Source of the DNA: Entophlyctis helioformis
Taxonomy: Eukaryota; Chytridiomycota; Chytridiomycetes; Chytridiales; Chytriomycetaceae
Assembly: GCA_025526915.1 (NCBI GenBank)
Contig: JAHLKH010000347.1
Coordinates: forward strand, 1 to 18,342
Reading direction: 5' to 3'
Length of the DNA stretch: 18,342 nucleotides
Of this stretch, positions 7,279 to 16,800 are shown in pieces (position 1 is the stretch's first letter; the number at the start of each line of letters is the position of its first letter). The notes under the pieces were generated by a model that was given only the letters and a program-made list of their open reading frames with translations, was not told the DNA's origin and searched no databases. Made by a program: the position numbers and the translations under genes.

Positions 7279-9300
7279 ATGGCATCCAACGGCCACACAC
7301 ACGCACACGGCCACGCTCACGGCCACTCTCACGGCCACGGCCACGGCCACGCTCACGCACACAGCGAGCCTGTTGTCCACCGAGCCAACGCTGGCCACGA
7401 CCACGCTGGCCACGACCACTCTGCGCACGGCCACGCCCACGCCCACGCTGGCCACTCTCACGCCCACGCAGGCCACTCTCACGCCCACGCACATGCGCCT
7501 GCAGTGAGCAACGGCTTTGCTTACGCTCCCGCCAACGGCCTGTGCAAGAGAAGCAGCCGCTGCTCCACGGCCACGACCATGCTCACGGCCATGCTCACGA
7601 CCACTCTCACGGCCACGGCCACGGTCACTCTCACGACCACAGCCACGGCCATGCGCACGCACACTCGGCCTCCATCGGCATAGCGCTGCCGCTCTTCAAG
7701 TCGTCGTCGTCGTCGTCCGTGTCCGACGACGACCCCGACGGCAAGTACCGCAAGATGGGCGTGGTGCGCTACGTGCAGGCGGTCGCCACCCGCTACGTGC
7801 GGTCCATCGTGCAGAACACAGAGACCCGCAAGGTCTTTTTCTTCCTGCTGCTCAACCTGTCGTTTACCTTTGTCGAGTTCCTCTACGGTGCGTACCTGTC
7901 TGCTTGCCTGCCTGTCTGGCTGCCGCTGTCTGTCTGTGCACTGGCCCTGCCCGGCCGCTGCGTGTGTACCTGCCTGGATTTCGCACGTGGCCGATGCCCA
8001 TGACGCCATTGGCTGCCCGCATTGCAAGCTGTCTGCCTATATGGCTGCCTGTCCGTCTGACTGACTGACACTATCCGTCTGGCTCTCCTTGCGCCTTGCA
8101 GGATGGATCACGCACTCGCTCGGCCTGACTGCCGACGCCGTGCACATGCTCTTCGACTCGACCGCCATCATCTGCTCGCTCATCGCCTCGGTCATCACCA
8201 AGCGCGGCGCGACAGAGGCGTACACGTACGGCTACGGCCGCGTCGAGACCATGACCGGCTTTGTGAATGCCCTGGTTCTCGTGTTTGCAAGCGTCGGCAT
8301 CGTGTGGGAGGCCTTTGAGCGCTTCTATTCGCCTGCTATCCAGGAGACGGAGAAGTTGCTTGTCGTGTCGGTGCTGGGCTTGCTAGTCAACCTGGGTAAG
8401 CAGAGGCGTGTTGGGCGGTGTGGGCTCGCGGATGACGACTGACGACTGCATGCGTGTACACAGTGGGCATCTTTGCATTCGATCATGGTGGCGCTCATGG
8501 CCATCACGGTCATGATCACGGCACGGACATGGACACGATCATGGACATGGGCATGGCCATGGACACGACCACCATGGGCACGACCATCACGGCCATTCTC
8601 ACGGCCCCAATCCACTCATGCAAGGCGCGTCTCTTTCCCTCCTTCTTGTTCACTGCTTGTTATCCACGCTGCTGCCCACTCACACTCTATCCATCTCTCC
8701 AGGCATGTTCCTGCATATTCTTTCCGACACGCTCGGCTCGGTCGGTGTTATCCTCTCGTCAATCCTCATCCAGATGTTCGGTGCGCATTTGTCTGCAGCC
8801 CACTCGATCCTGCACGCAGCTGACACGCTCGCTTGCTCTGTGCAGGATGGTACTGGACCGATCCAGCATGCTCCATCTTTATCTCGGTGCTCACCATCTA
8901 TACCACTTGGCCGCTGCTCCGCGACTCGGGCAACACGCTTCTCCAGCGTGTGCCGCCGTCGCTTGAGCACAACCTGCCATCTGCCTACCAGCGCGTATGT
9001 CACCATCGTCTCATCTCCCCCTTCCCCTTCTTCCCCCACCGTGCTTTCCCGTCCGCCTAACACCCCCCGCCGTCTCTCTTTCCAACTCTGCAGATCATGA
9101 GCACACCCGGCGTTGCGGGCATCACCCAGGCGCATTTTTGGGAACTCAACATGGGCAATGTGGTGGGCACCATCAAGGTGCAGGCAGCACCCGGCGCCGA
9201 CGACCAAAAGATCCGTCTGGACATTGCGTCGCTCTTCCGCGAGCTCGACGTGCGGAACCTGACGGTCCAAGTCGACTCGGATGTCATGACCTCTTACTAA
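7279..9300 (+). CDS. Zinc transporter of the cation diffusion facilitator family (ZnT5/ZnT7/Msc2-like)
   Basis: Six exons fit: 7279-7887, 8102-8395, 8464-8624, 8703-8780, 8846-8994 and 9094-9300, about 499 residues. The N-terminus is extremely His-rich (over 40 His as HG/HA/HD/HS pairs). Six membrane segments follow. The metal site motifs are HMLFD in TM2 and HILSD in TM5 (HxxxD each). There is a second His-rich loop between TM4 and TM5 and a C-terminal cytosolic domain with the family's AHFWELN motif. Members use proton exchange to load zinc into ER, Golgi or vesicles. Two frame breaks need one base each: near 7540 (GGCCTGTG; alternatively a 47-nt intron at 7504-7550) and near 8520 (GGCACGG where GGCCACGG fits). 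Intron 8625-8702 has a GC donor. The start at 7279 is the first ATG before the His-rich segment. The family is certain; the subtype is probable. Confidence 0.88.
7291..7665 (+). repeat. His-codon repeat (CAC GGC CAC / CAC GCC CAC) in the transporter N-terminus
   Basis: The sequence is dominated by imperfect 6-nt units CACGGC, CACGCC, CACTCT and CACGAC. They encode alternating His with Gly, Ala, Ser or Asp. Such tracts bind zinc weakly and expand easily by slippage. A related tract lies in the loop at about 8489-8608. The frame break near 7540 falls between two halves of this tract. Confidence 0.8.
7888..8101 (+). other. Intron 1 of the zinc transporter, with a CTGC/CTGT-rich tract
   Basis: The donor is TACG|GTGCGT and the acceptor TTGCAG|GATGGATC; the join gives FVEFLYG-WITHSLGL. 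At 214 nt this is the longest intron in the window. It contains imperfect tetranucleotide repeats (CTGC, CTGT, CTGG) near 7895-7940 and again near 8035-8070. It has in-frame stops only near its 3' end, so it can look coding. Confidence 0.8.
8625..8702 (+). other. GC-AG intron in the zinc transporter gene
   Basis: The donor is CAAG|GCGCGT and the acceptor CTCTCCAG|GCATG. Only this pair keeps the frame and gives NPLMQ-GMFLHILSD, as the family expects. The donor looks like GTGCGT, used elsewhere in this gene, with T replaced by C. Confidence 0.65.
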
Positions 9301-9396
9301 GTGTCTCGATCACTCGTCTCCTTTTCTGACTCTCCTGATTTTTGCAAACGTATCAGTGAAACCACCACCCCGGCTTTAACAGTGGCATTGTGTGTT
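9301..9396. other. Tail-to-tail intergenic spacer
   Basis: This 96-nt spacer separates the stop codons of two convergent genes. It has no clear AATAAA on either strand. The two 3' untranslated regions must overlap or be very short. Confidence 0.5.
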
Positions 9397-12107
9397 TCAT
9401 GACCCAAACTTGGCGGAAAAGGATGCGTACTGCGCAATCATGTCGTCGGAAAGCGTTGGCACGCTTGCGCTCAGCGCCGAGTCAAAGTGCCGTGGCTGGA
9501 TGCTTGTCGAACCGTCACGGACAGCCGTCAATGCCGCCTCGCGACACAGCCCTTTGAGATCAGCGCCAGTCATGTTCACGCACTTGTCGGCCAAGCCAGC
9601 GAGATCGACAGACTCGTGGAGCGGCATGCCCCGTGTATGGATCGTCAGGATATGGTGGCGCGCCGACGCCTGCGGAGGTGGGATGTAGATGACACGATCG
9701 AATCGGCCTGGCCGCATCAGGGCTGCGTCAATCATGTCTGGCCGGTTCGTGGCTCCCTGCCAAGGCGGCAGTCATTGCATGTCAGATGCATGCGGCACAA
9801 TAGCGACGAGAGAACAAGACTTGCCAGCACAAGGACATCTTTGGCGGTCTCGATGCCGTCCATCTCGTTGAGGAGGGCAGAGAGCACACGCTCCTGCACA
9901 GAATCGCCAGACGATCCGCCATCGCCCATGCTGCGTTTGCCGACAATCGTGTCGATCTCGTCCAGGAAAATGACTGCCGGCGATGCAGATCTTGCACGTT
10001 GGAACAGCGATCGCACTGCATGGACGGTGAATGGGCTGCCAGACCAGACACTGGCGCAAAGGAGAGTGGCCACGTACCGATGCGTTCAGACTCGCCGACA
10101 TAGGCGGAATAGAGCGCAGCACCGTGGATCGTGAAGAAGGTGGCTTTGGCAGTCGATGCAACAGCCTGGACAACGCTCGTTAGAACATCGCCTATCAGCA
10201 GCGTTCCAGCATGCCCATCGACTGCTTGCCTTGGCCAGCGTCGTCTTGCTGCATCCGGGCGGCCCGTACAGCAGAATGCCACGCGGCCGCTTGAGTCCAA
10301 GCCGCGCAAACGTGTCCTTGTGCGCAATCGGCCACTCGACCGCCTGCCTCAACTTGAGTTTGGCAGTCTCGAGTCCGCCAATGTCATCCCAAACAGTGCG
10401 CACGACGTCGACCGAGCTGCCGCGCATCGCAGACGCTCCCGTGCGTGCAAGTGCTGTCTCGAAATTCTTTTGTGTGATGGCCGGTGACGATGCCATGGCG
10501 GCTGACAAGGACGCCTCGCGGACCAATGCAGCCAGATCCGCGCCAACGTATCCCATGGTGGCTGCGGCCAGTCGATGCGTGTCGACGGATGCATCCAGTG
10601 GCAGCAGCTGCGTCAGTCGAGTGAGGATGCCGTGCCGCACGCCCTCGGTCGGCACATCCATTTGTATCTCGCGATCAAACCGGCCAGGTCTGCGCAGTGC
10701 AGGGTCTATTGCATTGGGTCTATTGGTTGCGGCGATGATAAACAGGCCCGTTCGTGTTGTCATGCCGTCCATCAGCGTCAGAAGCTGTGCGACCACACTC
10801 GCCTCTCTTGTCGCACCTTCACGTCGCGGTGCAAGAACGTCCTGAGACGGAACTGTCAGCAACGCGCACGGCCAGCTTGGGAAGACGGGACTTACAATCT
10901 CGTCGATAAAGAGAATCGCTGGCCGGGATGAGGCGTCTGTGCTTTGTGAGGCGGAATCAGCAGCCGCCTGCGCTTCTGCAAACTTGGATCGCAGCCGCTC
11001 TTCGCTCTGGCCGAGATAGCTGCCAAAGACTTCTGGACCTTGGATCACAAACTGCGCCGATTGACGTCGTCAGACGAGCTAGAGTCGAGCAAGAGAGAGG
11101 CGAGCAAGCATACCATGTTGGCATTGCACGCTTTGGCGACTGCCGACACGACAGAGGTCTTGCCAATGCCAGGCGGCCCTGACAACAGCACGGCTGCAGC
11201 ACGGATCAGTCGATGCCATGGCAGCATTCACTGGGCTGGGAAGACAACCCCACCTTTGGGCACTTGGATGCCCAGCTTGCGCAGGGTGGTTGCATACCGC
11301 AACGGATACACGACCAGCTGCATCAAGGACTTGTACACGTCGTCCAGCCCAGCAAGACCGCCGTCAAGCACGTTCATGTCCACCACCGCGTCCTGCGCAG
11401 CTGGACGGCGGGGCTGCACTGCTGGTGCTGGCGGCGTCTCAATCACGATGGCCGTGCCGCGATGAACGATGGCATCGCAGTCCATGTCGCCGTCTTCGCA
11501 GTCGATCGAGACCACCTGTCCGAGCCCATGTGAGCGCCAACACGACGCGGCGTGCCAGAGCAGATCTGCCTCTGTAGCTGCTTACCGAGAGACGGAATGC
11601 GCCGTCAAAGACCGGATCGTCAATCACACAATCGATGCCAACGACAGCACCGCTCAGGATCCTCAGCGCCCGCTCGGGCGTGATCCGCAGCGCTGGCTTC
11701 CCTTGGCTCCCAGGTGTCCGCAGCACCTCGATCACGACCTGCGAGGCACGCGGCAGCTTGGCCGCCCAGCTCTTGACAACAGCCGTGCCGCCGGCCTTGC
11801 GCACTTCCAGCGTCTCTGCGTCGGTCACCGGCCGGCTGATGTTGGTGCTGGCAACACACACGGCCGGCCCGCTGCCCGCAGGCGACACGAGGAGGCCGGT
11901 CTCGAGCGTCCAGAGCCGGCAAAACAGCACCAATGTCGGCGTGATGACTTGGCACCAGGAGCCGAGCACCAGGAGCGGCGTGGCGGCGAGCGCAAGCGAC
12001 TGCATGGTGGGCAGGTCGATGCGAGCGTACGGCGTCGTGGCTGGCGGGACCGTGGTGAGGGCCACGGGCAGGACCTGCGGCTTGGGCTTCTGCGTGCGTC
12101 TGCTCAT
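9397..12107 (-). CDS. AFG2-family double AAA+ ATPase, closest in layout to SPATA5L1/AFG2B
   Basis: Eight exons fit without correction: 12107-11586, 11515-11254, 11193-11114, 11051-10896, 10841-10230, 10165-10078, 10015-9825 and 9756-9397. They give 756 residues; human AFG2B is about 750. The N-domain (about 1-225) is poorly conserved. D1 has Walker A GPPGIGKT (267-274), Walker B AILFIDEI (333-340) and RPGRFDRE. D2 has Walker A GPPGCSKT (533-540), Walker B AVIFLDE (587-593), DSVQERVLSALLNEMDGIE and RPGRFDRVIYIPPP. Both domains keep the catalytic Lys and the DE pair, so both look active. AFG2 proteins are hexameric ATPases that strip shuttling factors from pre-60S ribosomes; a role here follows from the family. 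An in-frame stop about 15 nt upstream makes 12107 the first usable ATG. Two introns have GC donors. Assignment to the B branch rather than the A branch is probable, not certain. Confidence 0.9.
9757..9824 (-). other. GC-AG intron 7 of the AAA ATPase gene
   Basis: On the minus strand the donor is GTGCTG|GCAAGT, a canonical GC-type donor, and the acceptor CTTGGCAG|GGAGCC. The phase-0 join gives DVLVL-GATNRPDMID, exactly the conserved sensor-1 context. A GT two bases later would put the next exon out of frame. Confidence 0.8.
10166..10229 (-). other. GC-AG intron 5 of the AAA ATPase gene
   Basis: On the minus strand the donor is GCCAAG|GCAAGC and the acceptor TTGTCCAG|GCTGTT. GTTCTAACGAG supplies a strong branch site. 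The join gives GCSKTTLAK-AVASTAKATFF, as expected after a Walker A motif. Confidence 0.8.
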
Positions 12108-13239
12108 CGCTCGGCGAATTCAGGCGAACAGAGAAGAGGAATGCGCCAGATCTGGCTGTAGTTGGTCGTCGAAGTGGACATGGCGAGTGCCGATGGCTTG
12201 CTTGACTGAGATGGAGGAGCACCGCTCACGCTGGCTGAATAGCGAGTACCACGCAGCATCTGCAGAGCATCGAGATGGCTGCGGATGGCTGCCGGATCCG
12301 TCACTCGCACATTGTCCATCCTGCTGCATGATGTGCGATCACTGCCATATTGAGCAATGGGCTGCTCGAGAAGGGCCGAGTGGGCATGGCAGATGGCAAT
12401 CCAACCAACAGCGATGGGATGCAGCAGGCTGGCAAGACTGAGCCAGCCATTGCGCATGGTGATCTGGCACAGACAAACGCATGATCAGGAACACATGCCT
12501 GCTGCTTGCATGCATCTCAATGCCGCGAAGCAGATGCAGGCTGCCTTGTCAGCTCAGCTTGCAGGAACCGATCCAGATGGATCGGCTTACTGGCTATGCT
12601 GTCTACTTGGTCGTCACAGCCGAGCTCCTCTCTTCTGCCAAGCTGCCTGGCATGTAAAGTGCGTAAGAGGACGGGCAAGCGGCACGATGCTGCACTGGAT
12701 CTCAATGCGATCGTGCCACATCCGCTTGCGTTTGCATCAATGCCAATGTGAATGAGAATGCGATAACGGACATCCGACAGCACTCTGTCCACCTGGCTCT
12801 GCTCACGAGACACTCGCTGTTGAATGGAGCGACAGCAGCGTCTGTGGACAGAGACACAGCTGATGCGCATCGGTGTCAGCTGGGCCACAAAGCCAGCCGC
12901 ACTCAGCATCGACCAATGAGTCATGCCGCATGCCATGCGCTGCTCCACTGCTGCCCTTGCATCAGCCAAGCATCGCAGCAGCCTGCATGCCGCCACTCGC
13001 CGATGCGCCAATGCACGGCGGCTGGGATCATCCAGACATTGGCGGCGCTCTCTCATCTGCGAGACGCGTCGGCATCATTATCAAAGGCAACGCGACTGTG
13101 CATCATCAAAGCGTGATCAGATCATCTGGCGAGACCCGTTCACAGACAACAAACAGGCACAGCACTCGTGCTGCAGCAAAAGGCGCTTGAGCATTCAGAC
13201 TGGGCTTTCCCACCATCTTCGAGACGAACACCAACTACC
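12108..13239. other. Divergent intergenic region without a recognisable gene
   Basis: This 1.1-kb region lies between the starts of the AAA ATPase (minus) and the coiled-coil protein (plus) genes. Open frames exist on both strands, for example 12357-12755 plus and 12517-13056 minus. Their products have no recognisable domain and high Cys/His/Arg background typical of antisense GC-rich DNA. A minus-strand frame from about 12181 ends overlapping the ATPase start codon and could act as an upstream ORF (MSTSTTNYSQIWR...). No TATA-like box stands out. Confidence 0.5.
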
Positions 13240-14560
13240 ATGCTCTCGTTTCTCGTTCTGCTCGCCGCCGTGCTCCTGGCGTGTGTGCCGACATCAACGC
13301 CACCAACTCGTCGCACGCTGTCCATCAGCTCGGGCACGGTCGTCTCGCGCGAGTGGCAGCCCTCGCCCGGCACTTCGGCCATCAACTTCAACAACAACGT
13401 CGACGTCGTCGTCCATGCCCACAGCAGCACAGCCGTGAGCGTCTTTCCGTCCAGTGCGCTGGACAGCAACGACGACAACAACGACGACGCGGTCGCCACT
13501 CTGCCAACACGCGCAGAGCAAGAAGGCTTCAGCGTCAGCCGGTATATCGCAACCGTAGGTCCTCGTGCTTTAGGCTTTCGCTCGTCGCTCTGTCTGCTGT
13601 CGGTTGTCTGTTGTCGCTCGTCTGCTGTCTGTTGTTCTGACGCAGTATCATCAGATGCATCCGATGATCGTGCGTCCGTGCATTCTGCCTGCCGTTGATG
13701 GCGTCGAGATCTTCGTCGGGACAAGCGGGTCGACCGATGCGCGGACACCGACGGACGCATGTGATTATTGCATCAACGCGCTCGCGGCCATCAAGCGCAT
13801 CATCGAACGCGTTGTGATCACACGACTCGATTCATTGATCATTATCGCGGTCATGATCATCGGCTTCGGCTTCATGGCGCGCCAAGCAAGCTCCGACCGA
13901 ATCGCCGCCGCTGCCGTCGCCGCCAAACACAAGCTCGAGATCGATCTGATCAAGCACGAGCTTAATGCAAGCATGTCATCACTTGTCGCCACACACAGGC
14001 TCAAGATCAATACTCTTAAGCAGTCGCTTGACGCCGACAAGGAACGCCTCGCCGCCCTCCGAACTGCATGGACCGACTTTGAGGACGCACACGAGAAGGA
14101 GCTCGCCACGGTACGCCACCGGTGCGCCAAGGGCCATGTCGGTCTCAAGCAAGCCTTTGACAAGCTCCGCAGGGGATAGACCCACGACGGGGACCTCCTC
14201 GTCAAGGGTCTCGGCATCGCAGCAGACGGCATCGTCAGCCTGAGCGAAAGCCAGGAGGCTGGCTTCAACTCGTTGCGCGACTCGATGTTGGCCGACAAGA
14301 CAGCGGTCCTTCGCGACCTCAAGGAAAGCGACGCCATCATCGCCAAGATGCTCAAGATCCAGCTCCTCAATCGCCAGTCACTTGCGTCGGCCATCGCCAC
14401 ACACACCAAGGACAAGGTCAAGTTGGAGAAGCAGCTCCAGGAGCTGCGGGCCCAGGTCGACTCGGTCGTTGGCTTGGTCAAGGACGTTTGGGCCACCGCT
14501 ATCGCCACCGCCACTCCGACTCCGCCTGCATCGCCGATGGGGATGTGCTCGCACTTTTGA
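13240..14560 (+). CDS. Unrecognised signal-peptide, single-TM, coiled-coil protein with an in-frame TAG
   Basis: Exon 1 is 13240-13554 and exon 2 starts at 13646. The donor is ACC|GTAGGT and the acceptor GACGCAG|TATCATC, both phase 0. The N-terminus MLSFLVLLAAVLLACVPTS is a clear signal peptide. The luminal part has FNNNVDVVV and a CDYC pair. A TM helix (LIIIAVMIIGFGFMA) lies at about 168-184, followed by long amphipathic heptad-like helices. The frame meets TAG at 14177-14179, giving 282 residues. The same frame then stays open to 14560 and keeps coding for coiled coil (ESDAIIAKMLKIQLLNRQS, VKLEKQLQELRAQVDSVVG), giving about 409 residues if read through. The TAG is either a real truncation, readthrough or an error. 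I recognise no family. Confidence 0.65.
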
Positions 14561-14666
14561 GACGCGTCTGCTCGTGGAGCACGGTCATCGATCGCCCACT
14601 GTTGCAGTGTCGCAGATCAGGACTGGTGCCCTCGAGCAGACCGTGCCAAAAGGATGGAGAGCGCAC

Positions 14667-14877
14667 ATGTGCCCCGTCGGAGCTCCTCTGCGGTTCAAGG
14701 GAAGAACGGGCGATGACCTCAAGGTGCACTCGATCTTGAAGCACAAGCTCAAGAAGTATGTGTTTGTGGTCGAGTGGGTGACGGGTGGCCAAGAAGCTTT
14801 TGGACGAGCACATGAGCCCATGGATTGTACCATGGGAAGTGGACATGATCTCCAACATGACCGTCTTCCAGTATTGA
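14667..14877 (+). pseudogene. Short unrecognised coding remnant
   Basis: From the ATG at 14667 the frame reads MCPVGAPLRFKGRTGDDLKV, then a basic/aromatic stretch ending YVFVVEWVTG. It then continues convincingly only after a one-base shift near 14788: AKKLLDEHMSPWIVPWEVD, MISNMTVFQY and TGA at 14875. The first half faintly resembles a chromodomain core (hydrophobic strand, basic turn, VVEW), but the match is too weak to name. It could be a separate small gene, a lost 3' exon or a degraded paralogue. Confidence 0.3.
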
Positions 14878-15160
14878 ACGGCATTCCCCGCCTCTTGTGC
14901 TTGGTGAATAATCCACTTCCATATCATTTGTGTGGCGTTGAGTATTGTTAATGGAACAGACTGCTTCATTCAAAGTGCTCACACTGCTTAGCACGCCGAG
15001 TCAGCCGCAGTGCGTGCTGCTGCAAACTGCGCGTCCAACCCACACTGCCCATGGTCTGCGCGGATAGCCACAATCCGCTCCTCTGTGCACTCAAGCACAA
15101 AGAGATCCGCACATGATGCAGCACGAGCTGTCGCCAAACTGATGGGCTGAGTCGAGCAGG
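14878..15160. other. Intergenic stretch with no supported gene
   Basis: The stretch has AT-richer sequence near 14905-14970 and GC-rich background after it. Minus-strand frames here are short and Cys/Arg-rich. I see no promoter box or RNA gene. Confidence 0.4.
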
Positions 15161-16391
15161 TTGGCATCGATGGCGCGGCAAGCGAGCGAGCAGACCAGCA
15201 AAGCCAAGAGTGCTGCACATGGTGCCGATCGAGTCGAGTGGGTCTTGTCCTCACAGCCACAAAGCGAGCAAGCGGCCGTGACGATGCAGACGGAGCTACA
15301 GACGGCAGACAGCGAACAGCCGGCTGTGGTCGAGCAGGTCGTTGGAGCGAGCGGCAGCCAAGCCGTCGAGCCAGGGCCGCCAGCCAAGCGACTCAAGACA
15401 GCAGCAGCCTCTACACCGAGGCTGCCAGGCTGCGGGCTGGCCGTGCCGTCAAGGCAACTGACTGGTGGACGCTGTATCTGCACGAGCTGCAAGCCAAGAT
15501 CCTGCGGCATGCCGGCCCGCTCATGCAGCTGCTGTGAGGCCATCTCGACGTCGTCCGGATGGACTAAGACGCCAAGAGAGTGCTGTGGGTCGACGCGTCC
15601 AAGCAGGACTGGCAGGGCGATCTAGATCTGCTCCCGGACGCTGATCTGGTTCCCGAAGACTTTGTGCACGTCAGCAGCCGCAGCATGTACCATCGGCTGT
15701 GGGCACGCTTTCCCTATGATGACTTGTATGTCGACCGATCCAGGGGCATCCGCGATGGGATGTGCACGATCCCGATGCGGCACATGTGGCTCGACTGTCT
15801 TCCGCTCTTGCCGCACGAAGACCTCGCCATGGTGGCTACCCGCGGCGACTGCGTGGCGTTCCTCGAGTACATGCAGGACAACGATCTCGTCCCGGTGGAT
15901 GCAGACGAAACCATCCGTGTCACCGGCTCAACCAGCCGCATCGATGCTGCAGCCCAGTACGGCTCGCTCGGCGTCATCAAGCTGCTGACGGAATACGACG
16001 CGAGTGCGGCATCCAGTGCCATGGACTATGCGGCATGTAACGGCCATCTCGACACGGTCAAGTGGCTGCACGAGCATCGCACCGAGGGATGTACAACTTT
16101 GGCCATGGACTGGGCCGCCCAGGGTCTGCACCTGCCTGTCGTGCAGTGGCTGCTGGCCAACCGCACCGAGGGCTTCACGTACGAGGCGATGACAAGAACA
16201 CTCGATATCCAAATCCCAATCATGCTTGCGGCTTCATTGACCCCGAGCAGCGTGATGCCATGATCCTCGATGCCGAAGAAATGGCAGCCCCAAATGCAAC
16301 TTTATGCTTGCTATTCTGTTTGGCGAGTCTGATGAATGAACGGCTGGTAGGCTTGTGTTTGATCTCCGATGTCCATGCTTGGGAGGCATGA
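15161..16391 (+). pseudogene. F-box-like/ankyrin-repeat gene with broken frame (copy 1)
   Basis: The start at 15161 gives an acidic/Gln-rich N-terminus with a basic PAKRLK patch. After a shift near 15410 the frame gives TDWWTLYLHELQAKILRHAG, an F-box-like head, then LWVDASKQDWQGDLDLLPD. TGA at 15535 and TAA at 15565 interrupt it; aligned with copy 2 both sit where codons are expected. A 45-nt intron (15534-15578, CT|GTGAGG ... GACTAAG ... AAGAG) would remove both. Ankyrin-type repeats follow: DAAAQYGSLGVIKLLTEYDA, AMDYAACNGHLDTVKWLHEH, AMDWAAQGLHLPVVQWLLAN. The original frame stops at 16263. A one-base shift near 16205 would give GFIDPEQRDAMILDAEEMA and an end at 16391. If expressed it would be a protein-binding adaptor. 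It is convergent with copy 2. Confidence 0.6.
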
Positions 16392-16795
16392 CTGTCTGTG
16401 TGATCGTCAGTGTGCAGCAAGCGACGAACGCGACCAGCCAGGCGATCCTTGCCACTGCCATCATCCACGTCATGCAAGTCAAGCGATGCATCCAGCACAT
16501 TCATCCCACAACCAGCTGTTGCTGTGACGATTTGCTCTTGGAAAGCCATATCTGGCACACTCTGCATATCGAGGGCCGAAGAGACAGGGTTACCAACGAA
16601 CTGATTCAACTACCCCTGTCTCGACATTCGCCTTCTCTTTTGGTCGCTTCTGTTTTGCTTGTCTCGACTATCTGCCAGATACCATGCTCTATCCTCATGC
16701 TCATCTCGCATGCGATGCCCTGACAGTCTGCCCTTCTCAAGGCTCCGTCTGTTCAGCAGCTGCCTGACGACGCCTTGCACTTGAACGATGGCATT
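16392..16795. other. Spacer between the convergent ankyrin genes
   Basis: A minus-strand frame at 16220-16609 (MNQFVGNPVSSALDMQSVPD...) has a fairly protein-like hydrophilic composition but no recognisable domain, no splice support, and partly overlaps the 3' end of copy 1. A pyrimidine-rich plus-strand stretch lies at 16605-16690. I do not call a gene here. Confidence 0.4.
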
Positions 16796-16800
16796 TTATT
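16795..16800 (-). terminator. AATAAA polyadenylation-type signal overlapping the stop codon of ankyrin copy 2
   Basis: The minus strand reads GCCCAATAAAATGCC: the last codon CAA and the stop TAA form part of AATAAA. Canonical hexamers are otherwise scarce at the gene ends in this window. Confidence 0.4.

Noticed and set aside
7895..8070. CTGC/CTGT tract read as part of the transporter protein
   Set aside because: The frame there diverges from the family, and excision at GTGCGT...CAG restores the conserved TM1-TM2 join.
12506..12751. Possible Zn2Cys6 transcription factor (CLACKVRKRTGKR)
   Set aside because: Only two of the six required Cys are present and no intron supplies the rest, so it is probably chance.
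12517..13056. 179-codon minus-strand frame
   Set aside because: It is Arg/Cys/Ser-rich with no domain and no splice support, and it fits GC-rich background.
14690..14790. Chromodomain (retroelement) hint in the remnant
   Set aside because: Only a few hydrophobic and Trp positions match, aromatic cage residues cannot be placed, and no integrase or reverse transcriptase lies nearby.
14585..14969. Minus-strand frames antisense to the 14667 remnant
   Set aside because: They show no domain or splice logic, and the plus-strand reading is more protein-like.
16220..16609. 129-codon minus-strand frame (MNQFVGNPVSS...)
   Set aside because: The composition is protein-like, but it overlaps the ankyrin copy 1 end and has no recognisable domain; kept only as a note.
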